A stretch of 64,000 nucleotides of DNA from Bradyrhizobium quebecense (GTDB lineage Bacteria; Pseudomonadota; Alphaproteobacteria; Rhizobiales; Xanthobacteraceae), in the NCBI RefSeq assembly GCF_013373795.3, contig NZ_CP088022.1, forward strand, positions 5,270,001 to 5,334,000, in the 5' to 3' direction. The position numbers were made by a program, and so were the translations under genes. This document shows, piece after piece, positions 36,829-46,569 of this stretch (position 1 is the stretch's first letter; every line of letters starts with the position of its first letter). The notes under the pieces were generated by a model. It ran no database searches, was not told the origin of the DNA, and worked only from the letters and a program-made list of their open reading frames with translations.

Positions 36829-37376
36829 CGATGAAAATCTATCGACGGGTGCGTACAGACATGAACATCGAGAAATTCAAGCCGGCGATCGTCTATGCGA
36901 TCTACATCGCAGCCACACCCGAGAAGGTATGGCAGGCATTGACCCAGGCCGAGTTGAGCCGGCAATATTTCTCCGGCAACGCGGTCGAGGTCGACCTTCG
37001 CGTTGGCGGCGCCTACATCGTGCGCACGCCCGACGGCGCGCTGCACATCTCCGGCGAAGTGATCGAGTGCGATCCGTTGAAGCGGCTGACCGTCACCTTC
37101 AACGTCAACTAGCCGCAGCTCGTCGAAAAGCTCGGGCCGACGCTCGTGACCTACGAGATCGAGCCAGCCGGCGACGGCGTGAAGCTGACCTTGCTGCAAT
37201 CGCATGACCGCCCGATCAGCGACGACATCCTGTCCGGCGGCCGCACCGGCTGGCCAGCGATCCTCTCCAGCCTGAAGAGCCTCGTGGAGACCGGCAAGGC
37301 CATGGTGATCCCGATGCAGCCGCCGCAGCGCATGATGGCCGCGCTGAAGGAACTGGGAATCCCGATGCCGTCGTGA
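36825..37376 (+). pseudogene. SRPBCC domain protein 3, interrupted by in-frame TAG
   Basis: Reads MTMKIYRRV... with the paralogue start IVYAIYIAATPEKVWQALT, to TAG at 37110-37112 (codon 96). The same frame continues PQLVEKLGPTLVTYEIEPAGDG and ends GWPAILSSLKSLVETGK, exactly as in copies 1 and 2. Only the TAG breaks it, and a single G-to-A change from TGG (Trp) would account for it. Without it the protein would be 183 residues. Nonsense mutation or sequence error; suppression is unproven. Confidence 0.8.
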
Positions 37377-37379
37377 AGA

Positions 37380-38240
37380 TCACTCCCTTCGCAGCATCGG
37401 ATCGGCAAAGGAACCGACCGGAACCACGACGCGACGGTAGAGATGCCAGGTCGTGTGGCCCAGCACCGGAATCGTCACGAGCAGGCCCAGGAAATACGGG
37501 ATCGCCGAGACAATCAATAGCACGACGATCACCGCCGCCCACCCAATCATGGGCAGCGGGCTCGTCACGACGGCACGCACGCTCGTGATCATGGCGGTGA
37601 CGAAGTCGACCTCCCGATCCAGCAGCAGCGGGAACGATATCACGGTCAGCGAGAACAGAATCAGCGACAGCGCCGCCCCGTCGGCATTGCCGATGGCAAG
37701 GAACAAGAGGCCCTCATTGGTGGTCAGCACCACCGTCAGGAATTCGCGGAAGCTGGAAAAGGAAACGTTGAGCCCGAGCAGCAGCGCGAGCAGCAGCCTC
37801 ACCTGATACATCCAGATCACGAACACAAACAGCGTGACGAACGCCATCCAGCCAATTTCACCACGCGAGCGCAGCTTTGACCAGATCGCGCCGAGCGAAA
37901 TCGGCTCGCCCGCCTCGCGGCGCCTGCTGATCTCGTAAAGACCGATCGCAACGAACGGGCCGATCAGCGCAAAGCCCGCCGCGAGCGGATAGGCCAGATA
38001 GACCATGCCGAGCGCGGTCAGGCACAGCAGGATCGCATTGCCGCCGAGCGTGTAGATCGCACCGAACATCAGTCCGTAGAGCGGCACGGCCTGGAAATCG
38101 CGCAGCCCCTGCCCCAGCGCCTCCGCGATATCAGCCACGCGGATCCTGCGCACCACCGGATCGAGCTTGCCAGAAACCGACATCAGTCCCGCCGCGAATG
38201 ATTGGATGCGCATCGATGCAGGTGGCTGCGCGAGCCGCAT
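37380..38240 (-). CDS. DUF2189 integral membrane protein
   Basis: A 286-residue inner-membrane protein with six hydrophobic helices. Its opening VRRIRVADIAEALGQGLRDF and PLYGLMFGAIYTLGG match the DUF2189 pattern, as does FPLLLDREVDFVTAMITSVRAV. Function is unknown for the family. It is convergent with the SRPBCC genes, three bases apart, and reads in the same direction as the acyl-CoA synthetase gene. Confidence 0.8.
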   Translation of the reverse strand: MRLAQPPASMRIQSFAAGLMSVSGKLDPVVRRIRVADIAEALGQGLRDFQAVPLYGLMFGAIYTLGGNAILLCLTALGMVYLAYPLAAGFALIGPFVAIGLYEISRRREAGEPISLGAIWSKLRSRGEIGWMAFVTLFVFVIWMYQVRLLLALLLGLNVSFSSFREFLTVVLTTNEGLLFLAIGNADGAALSLILFSLTVISFPLLLDREVDFVTAMITSVRAVVTSPLPMIGWAAVIVVLLIVSAIPYFLGLLVTIPVLGHTTWHLYRRVVVPVGSFADPMLRRE

Positions 38241-38268
38241 TGACGCGGATCAATACTCCGACGCTGAC

Positions 38269-39879
38269 CTAGCCCAGCGCCCGCAACTCGCGCCGCAGCA
38301 CCTTGCCCGTCGCCGTCATCGGCAGGCTGTCGGCGAACTGCACGAAGCGCGGATATTCGTGGGCGGCGAGCTGCACCTTGACGAACTCCTGGATCTCGCG
38401 CGCCAGCGCGTCGCTCGGCGCATAGCCGGGCCGCAGCACGATCCAGGCCTTGATCGATTCGGTGCGGATCGGATCGGGGATGCCGACCACCGCCGACATC
38501 GCGACCGCCGGATGCTTCATCAGCGTGTGCTCGATCTCGGACGGGCCGACGCGATAGCCGGCCGTGGTGATGACGTCGTCCTCGCGGCTGACGTACCAGA
38601 AATAGCCGTCGTCATCCTGGACGCCGAGATCGCCGGTCAGCAGGAATTCGCCGGCGTATTTCTTGCGCGTCGCTTCCGGATTGCGCCAATACTCGATCAT
38701 GGTGCAGGAGCACGGCTGGCGCACGCCGATGATGCCGCGCTGGCCCCGCGGCAATTCCTCGCCCTTGTCGTTGACGATGCGGACGTCGAAGCCCGGCGTG
38801 GCGCGGCCCATCGAGCCCGGACGGATCGGAAACAGATTGGAGTTGCTGCCGATCACGAGGTTGCATTCGGTCTGCCCGAACACCTCATGGGCATCGATGC
38901 CGAAGGTCTCGCGGACCCAGCCAAGCAATTCGCCGCCGAGCGACTCGCCGCCGGTGAAGATGCTGCGCAGCCTGACGCCGGAATTCTTTACATCCGCCTG
39001 CCGCATCAGCTTCAGCGCGGTCGGCGGCAGGAACACGTTGCGGATGCCGAGTTCAGCCATCATCTGCATCGCGGCCTGCGGCTCGAACTTGCGGGCGCGG
39101 TGACCGACCATCGGAATGCCATGGTACCAGAACGCGAACAGGCCGTTGATCAGCCCGCCGATCCAGGCCCAGTCGGCCGGCGTCCACATCAGGTCGCCGG
39201 GTCGCGGCAGGAAATTGTGGCACATCTCGACATTGGGCAGATGGCCGAGCACGACGCGATGCGCATGCAGCGCGCCCTTCGGATTGCCTGTGGTGCCCGA
39301 GGTGTAGATGATCAATGCGGGATCGTCGGCCGACGTGTCGACGGTCGCGAATTCCGGTGATGCCGACTCGATCGCGTTCCAGAATGACTTCGTACCGGCC
39401 GGCGTCTTTTCGCCGACGATGTAGACGCTCTTCAGCTCGGGCAGGCGATCGCGGATCTTGGCGATCTTCTCCCAGCCGGCTTCATCGGTGATGACGGCTT
39501 TCGCCGCGGAGTTCGACAGGCGGAATTCGAGCGCGTCCTCGCCGAACAGCGCAAACAGCGGGATCGAGATCAGCGCCGCGCGAAACGCCGCAAGATGCGC
39601 GACCGGCAATTCCAGCGATTGCGACAGGAACACCGCGACACGGTCGCCGCGCACCAGGCCGTCGGCGGTCAGCACATTGGCGAAGCGGCGCGAGGCGTCT
39701 GCGACCTCGTCGAACGAGGTGCGCGTGGTGCGGCCATCCTCGTCGACATAGACCAACGCGAGCCGGCCCGAGCCGTCGGCATGGCGGTCGCAGCAGGCCG
39801 TCGCCATGTTGAAGCGCGCGGGAACGTCCCAGCGGAAGTTGCTGTAGAGCTCGTCGTAGGTTTTGGCTTCCTGAAGCAT
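38269..39879 (-). CDS. AMP-dependent acyl-CoA synthetase/ligase
   Basis: A 536-residue ANL-superfamily enzyme activating a carboxylic acid to its acyl-AMP and then CoA thioester. The P-loop-like motif YTSGTTGNPKG, the GQTECN block, the hinge GDLGVQDDDGYFWYVSREDDVI and the C-terminal catalytic Lys in MTATGKVLRREL are complete. Sequence style fits medium-chain or benzoate-like acyl-CoA synthetases; substrate not defined. It lies 56 bases downstream of the Rieske-AIF oxidoreductase gene in the same direction. Confidence 0.85.
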   Translation of the reverse strand: MLQEAKTYDELYSNFRWDVPARFNMATACCDRHADGSGRLALVYVDEDGRTTRTSFDEVADASRRFANVLTADGLVRGDRVAVFLSQSLELPVAHLAAFRAALISIPLFALFGEDALEFRLSNSAAKAVITDEAGWEKIAKIRDRLPELKSVYIVGEKTPAGTKSFWNAIESASPEFATVDTSADDPALIIYTSGTTGNPKGALHAHRVVLGHLPNVEMCHNFLPRPGDLMWTPADWAWIGGLINGLFAFWYHGIPMVGHRARKFEPQAAMQMMAELGIRNVFLPPTALKLMRQADVKNSGVRLRSIFTGGESLGGELLGWVRETFGIDAHEVFGQTECNLVIGSNSNLFPIRPGSMGRATPGFDVRIVNDKGEELPRGQRGIIGVRQPCSCTMIEYWRNPEATRKKYAGEFLLTGDLGVQDDDGYFWYVSREDDVITTAGYRVGPSEIEHTLMKHPAVAMSAVVGIPDPIRTESIKAWIVLRPGYAPSDALAREIQEFVKVQLAAHEYPRFVQFADSLPMTATGKVLRRELRALG

Positions 39880-39935
39880 GGCTACAGAGTAGACGATTGC
39901 CGTCGGACCACAAACCCCTCCTTGAGGGAAAGCGG

Positions 39936-41456
39936 TCAGGCTGCCGCCCGCTGCATTGCCATCTCGGCCTCAAGGCTTTCGCGGTCGCGATAGATCGACG
40001 CGACCGCGAGCACGCGACCGCGGTGCTTGTAGCGGAGCACGCAATCCCTGGCGGCGATGCTGCCGTCCACCGCGATCTCGTCCCACTGCTCGGCGTGGCC
40101 GACATAGTTAATCGGGACGTCGTAATGCTGGCTCCAGAAGAACGGCACCGCATCGAACACCTCGCGCTGCCCGAGCATATTCCGCGCGGCGGTCTGGCCC
40201 TGGCGCTCGGCCACCACCCAGTGCTCGACACGGATATTCCCGCCGCTGTGCGGATCGGGCCAGCGCACGATATCGCCGGCCGCATAGATGCCGGGAACGC
40301 TGGTCTCGAGATGGCCGTCCACTTTCACGCCGCGATCGATTGCGAGCCCAGCTCCTTCCGCCAGCGCCAGCCGCGGCTTTACGCCGACCCCGACCACGAC
40401 GAGATCGGCATCGAGCACCGGCCCGCTCTTCAGATGCGCGCGCTTGCCTTCGATCGCGGTCACCGTGTCGCCAAGATGGAAGACGACGCCATGCTCCTCG
40501 TGCAGCGCGCGGACGAAATCGCCCATCTCAGGCCCGAGCACGCGCTCCAGCGGCCGTTGTTCCAGCCCGACCACGTGAACCTCGACCTCCCTCGCACGCA
40601 ACGAGGCCGCAACCTCGAGCCCGATGAAGCTCGCGCCGATCACAACCGCGCGTCGCGCTCCGCTGGCCGAGGCGATGATCGCCCGGCAATCGTCGAGAGT
40701 GCGCAACACATGAACGTGGGGCTGGTCCGCGCCCGGGATCGGCAGCCGTAGCGGCTCCGCGCCGGTCGCCAGCAGCAGCCGGTCATAGCTGAGCTCCTCG
40801 CCGCCGGCGAGCACGACGTTGCGGCGGCCGGTGTCGATCGACTTGACCTCGGTCCTGAGCCTTAGATCGATCGCCGCGTCGGTATAGAAATCGTCCGGCT
40901 TCAGCGGCAGCCAGTCTTCCGGCGCGCTGCCGGCGAGGAAGTCCTTTGACAGGTTCGGCCGATCCACCGGCGGCGCGGTCTCGCCGCTCAGCATGACGAT
41001 GCTGCCGCGATAGTCCTGCCGTCGCAGCATCTCGGCGGCGGCAAAGCCTGCCGCGCCTCCGCCGACGATCACGATGCTGCCGGGCGCATCGCGCGGGCCC
41101 TTGACGCGGGGCTTCGGCTGCTCGCGCTTCTCGCGCACGATGATGCGATCGCCCTCTCGCTCGACCTTCCAGACGGCGAGCGCGTTGAAGGCGGGCGCGG
41201 CGGTCGCTTCACCGATACGAACATCAAAGCAGGCGTGATGCCAGGGGCAATGGACGATCTCGCCCTCGACCAGGCCTTCGGCGAGCGGGCCGTGGTAATG
41301 GCTGCAATGCGCGTCGATGGCGAAGATATCCGCCCCCGAACGCACCAGCAGCACGTCCGCGTCGCCGACATGGCCGAGCAACATCGTGCCCGAGAAGTCG
41401 GAGAGCGCCACGCCTTGTGTCAGATCCGGACCGGAAGGAGCTTGCTGATCGGCCAT
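39936..41456 (-). CDS. Rieske-domain FAD-dependent pyridine nucleotide oxidoreductase (AIF-like)
   Basis: A 506-residue flavoprotein. An N-terminal Rieske 2Fe-2S domain has C51SH53 and C70PWH73. It is followed by a two-dinucleotide-fold reductase with SIVIVGGGAAGFAAAEML (FAD), AVVIGASFIGLEVA (NAD) and TSVPGIYAAGDIVRW. The order matches mammalian AIFL-type proteins and bacterial ferredoxin reductases. It probably moves electrons from NAD(P)H to an unknown partner. The adjacent acyl-CoA synthetase gene may share its transcript. Confidence 0.85.
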   Translation of the reverse strand: MADQQAPSGPDLTQGVALSDFSGTMLLGHVGDADVLLVRSGADIFAIDAHCSHYHGPLAEGLVEGEIVHCPWHHACFDVRIGEATAAPAFNALAVWKVEREGDRIIVREKREQPKPRVKGPRDAPGSIVIVGGGAAGFAAAEMLRRQDYRGSIVMLSGETAPPVDRPNLSKDFLAGSAPEDWLPLKPDDFYTDAAIDLRLRTEVKSIDTGRRNVVLAGGEELSYDRLLLATGAEPLRLPIPGADQPHVHVLRTLDDCRAIIASASGARRAVVIGASFIGLEVAASLRAREVEVHVVGLEQRPLERVLGPEMGDFVRALHEEHGVVFHLGDTVTAIEGKRAHLKSGPVLDADLVVVGVGVKPRLALAEGAGLAIDRGVKVDGHLETSVPGIYAAGDIVRWPDPHSGGNIRVEHWVVAERQGQTAARNMLGQREVFDAVPFFWSQHYDVPINYVGHAEQWDEIAVDGSIAARDCVLRYKHRGRVLAVASIYRDRESLEAEMAMQRAAA

Positions 41457-41540
41457 GGCCTGTCTCCAGTTTTTTCCAGAACTTCACCCCGAGGGCGCCG
41501 CCTTCACGGGGCCTTGGCGCCCCTTTGCGGCAAGCCGATC

Positions 41541-42008
41541 TCAGCTCCCCTGCATGTAGCGGACCGGGTTCTCCTTGTCCGCCTTGAAGATATCGGCGGC
41601 CTCGGCGAACAGCGCCGCAACCGCGGCCGCCTTCAGATCAACAAACGCCTCGAAACTGAAATTGTTGCCACCCGCCCGTAATTCGCCGAGCTTGCCGGCG
41701 TAGCAGGACACCAGCGGCTTGCCGCCACGGGTCACTGCGACATAGACGCTGATGTAGTTCTTCTGCAGCGCCACGCCGATCACGGGCCAGACCGCCGTCT
41801 TGCCGGACTTGATCGCATAGCGAAACTGACCATAGCCGATCATGTTCATGCGCATGCCGGCCTCGCCGGCCGGCGTGCCCGCATGAAAGTGCCGCTTGAG
41901 CGAAGGCGCGGCCTCTCGCATCACTGCATGCAATTGTTCGAGATCCGCGGTCCGGCCGGGATCGAAGGCGAGGTAGGCTTCCAGACTGTCCGCAGCGACA
42001 CGAAACAT
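41541..42008 (-). CDS. DUF1801-like protein
   Basis: A 155-residue cytosolic protein. Its N-terminal helix AYLAFDPGRTADLEQLHAVMREAAP, the MNMIGYGQFRY strand and VIGVALQKNYISVYV fit the DUF1801/YdhG-like (thermostable iron-chaperone-type) fold. The nearby yqeY gene is in the same direction with 15 bases between, so they are likely co-transcribed. Function not established. Confidence 0.65.
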   Translation of the reverse strand: MFRVAADSLEAYLAFDPGRTADLEQLHAVMREAAPSLKRHFHAGTPAGEAGMRMNMIGYGQFRYAIKSGKTAVWPVIGVALQKNYISVYVAVTRGGKPLVSCYAGKLGELRAGGNNFSFEAFVDLKAAAVAALFAEAADIFKADKENPVRYMQGS

Positions 42009-42023
42009 CGGAAGCCCCCGCCG

Positions 42024-42479
42024 CTATCCCGCGAGCGCCGCCTTCACCAGGCCGCTGGCCTTGCCGAAATCCATCTGGCCGGCGTATTTCGCCTTCAGGG
42101 CGCCGATCACCTTGCCCATGTCCTTGATCCCTGCGGCATTGGTCTCGGCGATAACAGCCGCGATCGCGGCCTTCACGTCGTCGTCGGACATCTGCTTCGG
42201 CAGGTACGCCGAGATCACGGCAATCTCCTCGCGCTCCTGGGCGGCGAGCTCGGCACGGCCGCCCTTGTCGTAGAGCTCGACCGATTCCTGGCGCTGCTTG
42301 ATCATCTTCTGCAGGACGCTCAGAAGGTCGGCATCGGAGAGTGGCGGCTTGCCCTGCCCGCGCGCGTCGATGTCGGCGTTCTTGATGGTCGAATTGACCA
42401 TGCGCAGCGTGGAGAGCTTGCGCTCGTCCTTCGCCTTCATCGCTTCCTTGACCGCCGTATTGATGTCGTCGCGCAGCAT
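42024..42479 (-). CDS. yqeY: GatB/YqeY domain protein
   Basis: A 151-residue stand-alone YqeY domain, related to the C-terminal tRNA-binding tail of GatB. It has MLRDDINTAVKEAMKAKDERKL at the start, RQESVELYDKGGRAELA mid-protein and the characteristic DMGKVIGALKAKYAGQMD-GKASGLVK end. A role in tRNA-dependent amidation or tRNA binding is inferred from the family. It lies next to carA in many alphaproteobacteria, separated here by an alpha/beta hydrolase gene. Confidence 0.9.
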   Translation of the reverse strand: MLRDDINTAVKEAMKAKDERKLSTLRMVNSTIKNADIDARGQGKPPLSDADLLSVLQKMIKQRQESVELYDKGGRAELAAQEREEIAVISAYLPKQMSDDDVKAAIAAVIAETNAAGIKDMGKVIGALKAKYAGQMDFGKASGLVKAALAG

Positions 42480-42537
42480 CCTGATGTCCTTAAGCCGGTA
42501 ATGCCTTCATGTAGGCAGTTTGGGACGACTGGACAAC

Positions 42538-43239
42538 CTAGTTCCTGAGCCATTCAACCAGCGCATCGGCGCAGGCCTGCGGCTGCTCCAGTTGGGGCAG
42601 GTGACCGCAATTGGCGAGCACCACGAGCTTGGCCCCGGGGATGCCGTTGGCCATCTCGTCCGACAGCGCGTTCGGCACGGTGTTGTCGGTATCCGAGGTC
42701 AGCACCAGGGTCGGGCACCTGATCCAGGCCATGCTCGGCCGAGAATCCGGCCGGCTGAGCACGGCGTTCTGCTGGCGGATGAAGGCCTCGGCGCCGACGT
42801 CCTCGCTCATGTCGTCGACGATCCGGCGCAGGCTTGCATCGCCCTGCCGCGACGGATGCACGAAGCCCGGAAACAGCTCGTCGACCACGCTCCGGTACTG
42901 ACCGTTTTTGGCGCGCTCGATCATGCCGCGGCGGCGCGCGGTTGCTTCCGGGGTGTCAGCCCTCGCCTGGGTGCTCATCAGCGCCAGTTTCGCAACCCGC
43001 TCGGGGGCCTGGCGCATGATCTCGAAGGCGATGTAGCCGCCCATCGAATGTCCGGCGAGGGCAAAGCGCGGCGGCGCCTCGGCCAGGATCCGGCGGGCGA
43101 TCGCCCCCATATTGTCGTCCCTGACATGGTTGGCGACCGTGACCGGCCCGCACCGCCACAGCGCCGGGATGACCGGGGCAAAGATCCGCGGTGAGCAGAT
43201 GAGGCCCGGGACGAGCAGGATCGGCATCGTATTGTCCAT
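42538..43239 (-). CDS. Alpha/beta hydrolase
   Basis: A 233-residue cytosolic hydrolase from ATG 43239. Its nucleophile elbow is GHSMGG (Ser), with a later Asp in LVLTSDTDNTVP and His in VLANCGHLPQLEQP, so the Ser-Asp-His triad is complete. No signal peptide is present. The fold covers esterases, thioesterases and lactonases, and the substrate is not indicated. It is divergent from carA. Confidence 0.8.
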   Translation of the reverse strand: MDNTMPILLVPGLICSPRIFAPVIPALWRCGPVTVANHVRDDNMGAIARRILAEAPPRFALAGHSMGGYIAFEIMRQAPERVAKLALMSTQARADTPEATARRRGMIERAKNGQYRSVVDELFPGFVHPSRQGDASLRRIVDDMSEDVGAEAFIRQQNAVLSRPDSRPSMAWIRCPTLVLTSDTDNTVPNALSDEMANGIPGAKLVVLANCGHLPQLEQPQACADALVEWLRN

Positions 43240-43368
43240 GCGGGGAGCTCCGGACCGGGTCATTTTCGGCAAGTAAACGGCCGCTTCAAGGAACTTTAGA
43301 TTAAAAGGCCGCTACGGCCTGTCAAATCGGCCGGTATTGCCGTGTGAATCCGTGCCCTTTCGCTTTGA

Positions 43369-43385
43369 CGCCGCAGGGTGCGGCG
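43369..43385 (+). promoter_or_regulatory. Hairpin just upstream of carA
   Basis: CGCCGCA/TGCGGCG forms a perfect seven-base-pair stem with a GGG loop, 16 bases before the carA ATG. There is no T-run, so it is not a terminator. It could hinder or order translation of the ribosome site AAAGGG that follows. Significance unproven. Confidence 0.45.
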
Positions 43386-43401
43386 ACTATTTAAAGGGCT
43401 C

Positions 43402-44595
43402 ATGACAACCCCCGAAAACGCTCCTGCCTGGCCGGACCACAAACCGACCGCGCTCCTTGTGCTCGCCGATGGTACCGTGCTGGAAGGCTTCGGTCTCGGC
43501 GCGGAAGGCCACGCCGTCGGCGAGGTCTGCTTCAACACCGCGATGACCGGCTATGAGGAGATCCTCACCGATCCGTCCTATGCCGGCCAGATCATCACCT
43601 TCACCTTCCCGCATATCGGCAACGTCGGTACCAACGAGGAAGACATCGAGACGGTGAACATGGCCGCGACGCCAGGCGCGCGCGGCGTGATCCTGCGCTC
43701 GGCGATCACCGATCCCTCGAATTACCGTGCCACCCGCCACCTCGACCAGTGGTTGAAGGCGCGCGGCATCATCGGCCTGTCCGGCATCGATACCCGCGCG
43801 CTGACCGCGCTGATCCGCTCCAAGGGCATGCCCAACGCCGTGATCGCGCACGCCAGGAGCGGCGAGTTCGACCTGCACGGCCTGAAGGAAGAGGCCCGCG
43901 AATGGCCGGGCCTCGAGGGCATGGACCTGGTGCCGATGGTCACCTCCGGCCAGCGCTTCACCTGGGATGAGACCCCCTGGGAGTGGGGCAAGGGTTTTGG
44001 CCAGCAGACCGCGCCGGAGTTCAACGTGGTCGCGATCGACTACGGCATCAAGCGCAACATCCTGCGCCTGCTCGCCGGTGTCGGCGCCAAGGTGACGGTG
44101 GTGCCGGCGACGACGGCGGCCGAAGACATCCTGGCGATGAAGCCGGACGGCGTGTTCCTGTCGAACGGCCCCGGCGATCCCGCCGCGACCGGCAAATATG
44201 CCGTGCCCGTCATCCAGAAGGTGATCGCTTCGGGGACGCCGACCTTCGGCATCTGCCTCGGCCATCAGATGCTCGGCCTCGCCGTCGGCGCCAAGACCAT
44301 GAAGATGCATCAGGGCCATCACGGCGCCAACCATCCGGTCAAGGACGAGACCACCGGCAAGGTCGAGATCACCTCGATGAACCACGGCTTCGCGGTGGAC
44401 CAGGCGACGCTGCCCGCTGGTGCGACCCAGACCCATATCTCGCTTTTCGACGGCTCCAATTGCGGCATCGCGCTCGAGGGCAAGCCGGTGTTCTCGGTGC
44501 AGTACCACCCCGAGGCCTCGCCCGGCCCGCGCGACTCGCACTATCTGTTCCAGCGTTTCGCCGATCTGATGCGAAAGAAGAAGCAGGCCGCGTAA
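43402..44595 (+). CDS. carA: Carbamoyl-phosphate synthase, small (glutaminase) subunit
   Basis: A 397-residue subunit that hydrolyses glutamine and channels ammonia to CarB for carbamoyl phosphate, feeding arginine and pyrimidine synthesis. The class I amidotransferase domain has the nucleophile in TFGICLGHQ and the His-Glu pair in [10 protein letters not shown]. The N-terminal domain is typical ([25 protein letters not shown] split here). ATG 43402 is preferred over GTG 43378. carB lies 4.5 kb away with other genes in between, rather than directly following. Confidence 0.97.
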   Translation: MTTPENAPAWPDHKPTALLVLADGTVLEGFGLGAEGHAVGEVCFNTAMTGYEEILTDPSYAGQIITFTFPHIGNVGTNEEDIETVNMAATPGARGVILRSAITDPSNYRATRHLDQWLKARGIIGLSGIDTRALTALIRSKGMPNAVIAHARSGEFDLHGLKEEAREWPGLEGMDLVPMVTSGQRFTWDETPWEWGKGFGQQTAPEFNVVAIDYGIKRNILRLLAGVGAKVTVVPATTAAEDILAMKPDGVFLSNGPGDPAATGKYAVPVIQKVIASGTPTFGICLGHQMLGLAVGAKTMKMHQGHHGANHPVKDETTGKVEITSMNHGFAVDQATLPAGATQTHISLFDGSNCGIALEGKPVFSVQYHPEASPGPRDSHYLFQRFADLMRKKKQAA

Positions 44596-44622
44596 GATAC
44601 TCTGCAGGCCATGTCCAAGATC

Positions 44623-44701
44623 GTCATGCCCGGGCTTGTCCCGGGCATCCACGTTTTTGGCGCCCAAGACGTGGATGGCCGGGACAAGCCCGGCCATGAC
44701 G
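44623..44701. repeat. Palindromic repeat (GTCATGCCCGGGC type)
   Basis: GTCATGCCCGGGCTTGTCCC and GGGACAAGCCCGGCCATGAC are inverted copies flanking CATCCACG...CGTGGATG, giving a long near-perfect hairpin after carA. A shorter member of the same family lies near 17680-17703. It may act as a terminator-like structure for carA. Confidence 0.8.
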
Positions 44702-44780
44702 GCGTTCTATGTTTCCGACCGCGGTGGCAAGATGAGGTGTTCCCTATGACGACCACAATAGAAACACGGGACATGCCGAC

Positions 44781-45278
44781 ATGACCGACAGCGCCACCCC
44801 AAAGCCCGCATATGGCGTCTCCTCGATCGAGGTGATGGCGTCGATGCCGGGGCTCGACTTCGTGCGCGGCATCTTCGCCCGCACCTTGCCGGAGCCGCCG
44901 ATCATGGAAAACGTCGAGCCGTTCGACTGCACCGCCGAGCCGGGTCATGTGGTGATCCACAGCATCCCCGGCCTGCGCCACTACAACCCGATCGGCTCGG
45001 TGCATGGCGGCTATGTCGCGATCCTGCTCGATTCCGCGATGGCGCTCGCGGTGCAGACCACACTGCCGAAAGGTTCGGGCTACACCACGCTGGAGTTCAA
45101 GATCTCCTTTGTCCGCGGCATGAGCCAGGACACCGGCAAGATCCGCACCGAGGGCCGGGTGCTCAACGCCGGCCGTCGCGCTTCGACCGCCGAAGGCCGC
45201 ATAACCGATGGGAACGGCAAGCTGATCGCGCATGCGACGACGACCTGCATGGTGTTCGAGCTACCCAAAAACACCTGA
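44781..45278 (+). CDS. PaaI-family thioesterase (hotdog fold)
   Basis: A 165-residue cytosolic thioesterase-like protein. The hotdog signature is SVHGGYVAILLDSAMALA (about 76-93), which includes the HGG active-site region. GRRASTAEGRITDGNGKLIAHATTTC provides the second conserved block. The family hydrolyses acyl-CoA thioesters, and the acyl group is not predictable. It follows carA by about 185 bases containing the palindromic repeat. Confidence 0.8.
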   Translation: MTDSATPKPAYGVSSIEVMASMPGLDFVRGIFARTLPEPPIMENVEPFDCTAEPGHVVIHSIPGLRHYNPIGSVHGGYVAILLDSAMALAVQTTLPKGSGYTTLEFKISFVRGMSQDTGKIRTEGRVLNAGRRASTAEGRITDGNGKLIAHATTTCMVFELPKNT

Positions 45279-45406
45279 AGGCAATCGCGCCCTGGCGCAT
45301 TGGAGGCATGACGAAGCGCGCTGGATTGGCGGCTGCGCTCTGTGATTGAGTTTCCCTGTCCGAGATCAGGCTACATGATCCGGCCCGGAAGGAAGGGAAA
45401 AGCCCG

Positions 45407-46507
45407 ATGACCTCAGCCAATCCAGACATGACCATCCGCGACATCCGCGTGACGATGCTGCGGCTGCCCTGGGCCGACGACCGCTGGCTGAAGGGCGCAG
45501 CGCTGGGCGCGACGCGCGATATCCTGATCTGCGACGTCGAGACATCCGGCGGCATCACCGGCATGGGCTATCTGTTCGTGTTCCGCCCGGCGATGCAGTC
45601 GATCGCGGCCTGTCTGGACGAGTGCATCATCCCGCGCGTCATCGGCAAGGATGCCACCGCGATCGAGGCGATCTGGCGCGATCTGTGGACCGCGACGATG
45701 ACCTATGGCCGCGGCGGCATCGCCGCGATGGCGATGTCGGCGCTCGACATCGCGCTGTGGGATGCGGTGGGAAAACGCGCCGGCCTGCCGCTGCACCGGC
45801 TGTGGGGACACTATCGCTCGGAAATCCCGATCTATGGTTCCGGATGCTTCCGTGGCGCCGGCGGCGACGGGATGATCGAGAAGGCGCTGCATTTCGTCAA
45901 GCAGGGCTACAAGGCGATCAAGATGCAGGTCGCGCACGTTCACACGCCCGCGCAGGACCTCGACAACGTGCGCCGCATGCGCGAGGCGCTCGGGCCCGAC
46001 ATCGACATCATGATCGATGTCAACATGGGCTGGAGCGCCGATGTCGCCATCGAGATGGGACGCAAGTTCGAGAAGTACGATATCTACTGGCTCGAGGAGC
46101 CGGTGCCTGCCGATGATTTCGCCGGCTATCAGCGCATCGCGGCTGCGCTCGACATGCGCGTGGTCGGCGGCGAGACGCATTTCACGCGCTACGATCTGCG
46201 GCCGTTCTTCCTCAATCCCTGCCTGCCGATCCTGCAACCCGACCCGATGCGCGGCGACATGACCGACCTGCGCAAGATCGCGGCGCTTGCGGACACGTTC
46301 GGCATCACCATCGCGCCGCATCTGTTTCCCGAGCTCAATGTGCACCTCTTGGCTTCGATCCCGAACGGCATCTGGTGCGAGAACATGGCCCTGATCGACG
46401 ACCTCTGGGTCGATCCGCCGGAGATTGCCAATGGCATGATCACCGCGCCGGAGCGGCCGGGGCATGGGCTCAAATTCAAGGATGAGGTGCTGAAGTTCAA
46501 GATCTAG
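45407..46507 (+). CDS. Mandelate racemase/muconate lactonizing enzyme family protein
   Basis: A 366-residue enolase-superfamily enzyme. Catalytic and metal-ligand regions are visible: KAIKMQV (Lys), the metal ligands in MIDVNMGW (Asp), EEPVP (Glu) and GGETHFTR (Glu), and a His in IAPHLFPE that may be the second base. Such enzymes abstract a proton alpha to a carboxylate. The His at the end of barrel strand seven fits the mandelate racemase subgroup; substrate unknown. GGAAGGGAAA is a good ribosome site. The next gene is a cupin. Confidence 0.85.
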   Translation: MTSANPDMTIRDIRVTMLRLPWADDRWLKGAALGATRDILICDVETSGGITGMGYLFVFRPAMQSIAACLDECIIPRVIGKDATAIEAIWRDLWTATMTYGRGGIAAMAMSALDIALWDAVGKRAGLPLHRLWGHYRSEIPIYGSGCFRGAGGDGMIEKALHFVKQGYKAIKMQVAHVHTPAQDLDNVRRMREALGPDIDIMIDVNMGWSADVAIEMGRKFEKYDIYWLEEPVPADDFAGYQRIAAALDMRVVGGETHFTRYDLRPFFLNPCLPILQPDPMRGDMTDLRKIAALADTFGITIAPHLFPELNVHLLASIPNGIWCENMALIDDLWVDPPEIANGMITAPERPGHGLKFKDEVLKFKI

Positions 46508-46569
46508 CGGGAACGGTTTCCGGACCGACGGTTTGATATCACCGCCCCTCGCAACGCTGGAGAGCCGCC

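Noticed and set aside
43387..44697. A 436-residue frame antisense to carA
   Set aside because: Antisense artefact over a conserved gene; no recognisable motif.
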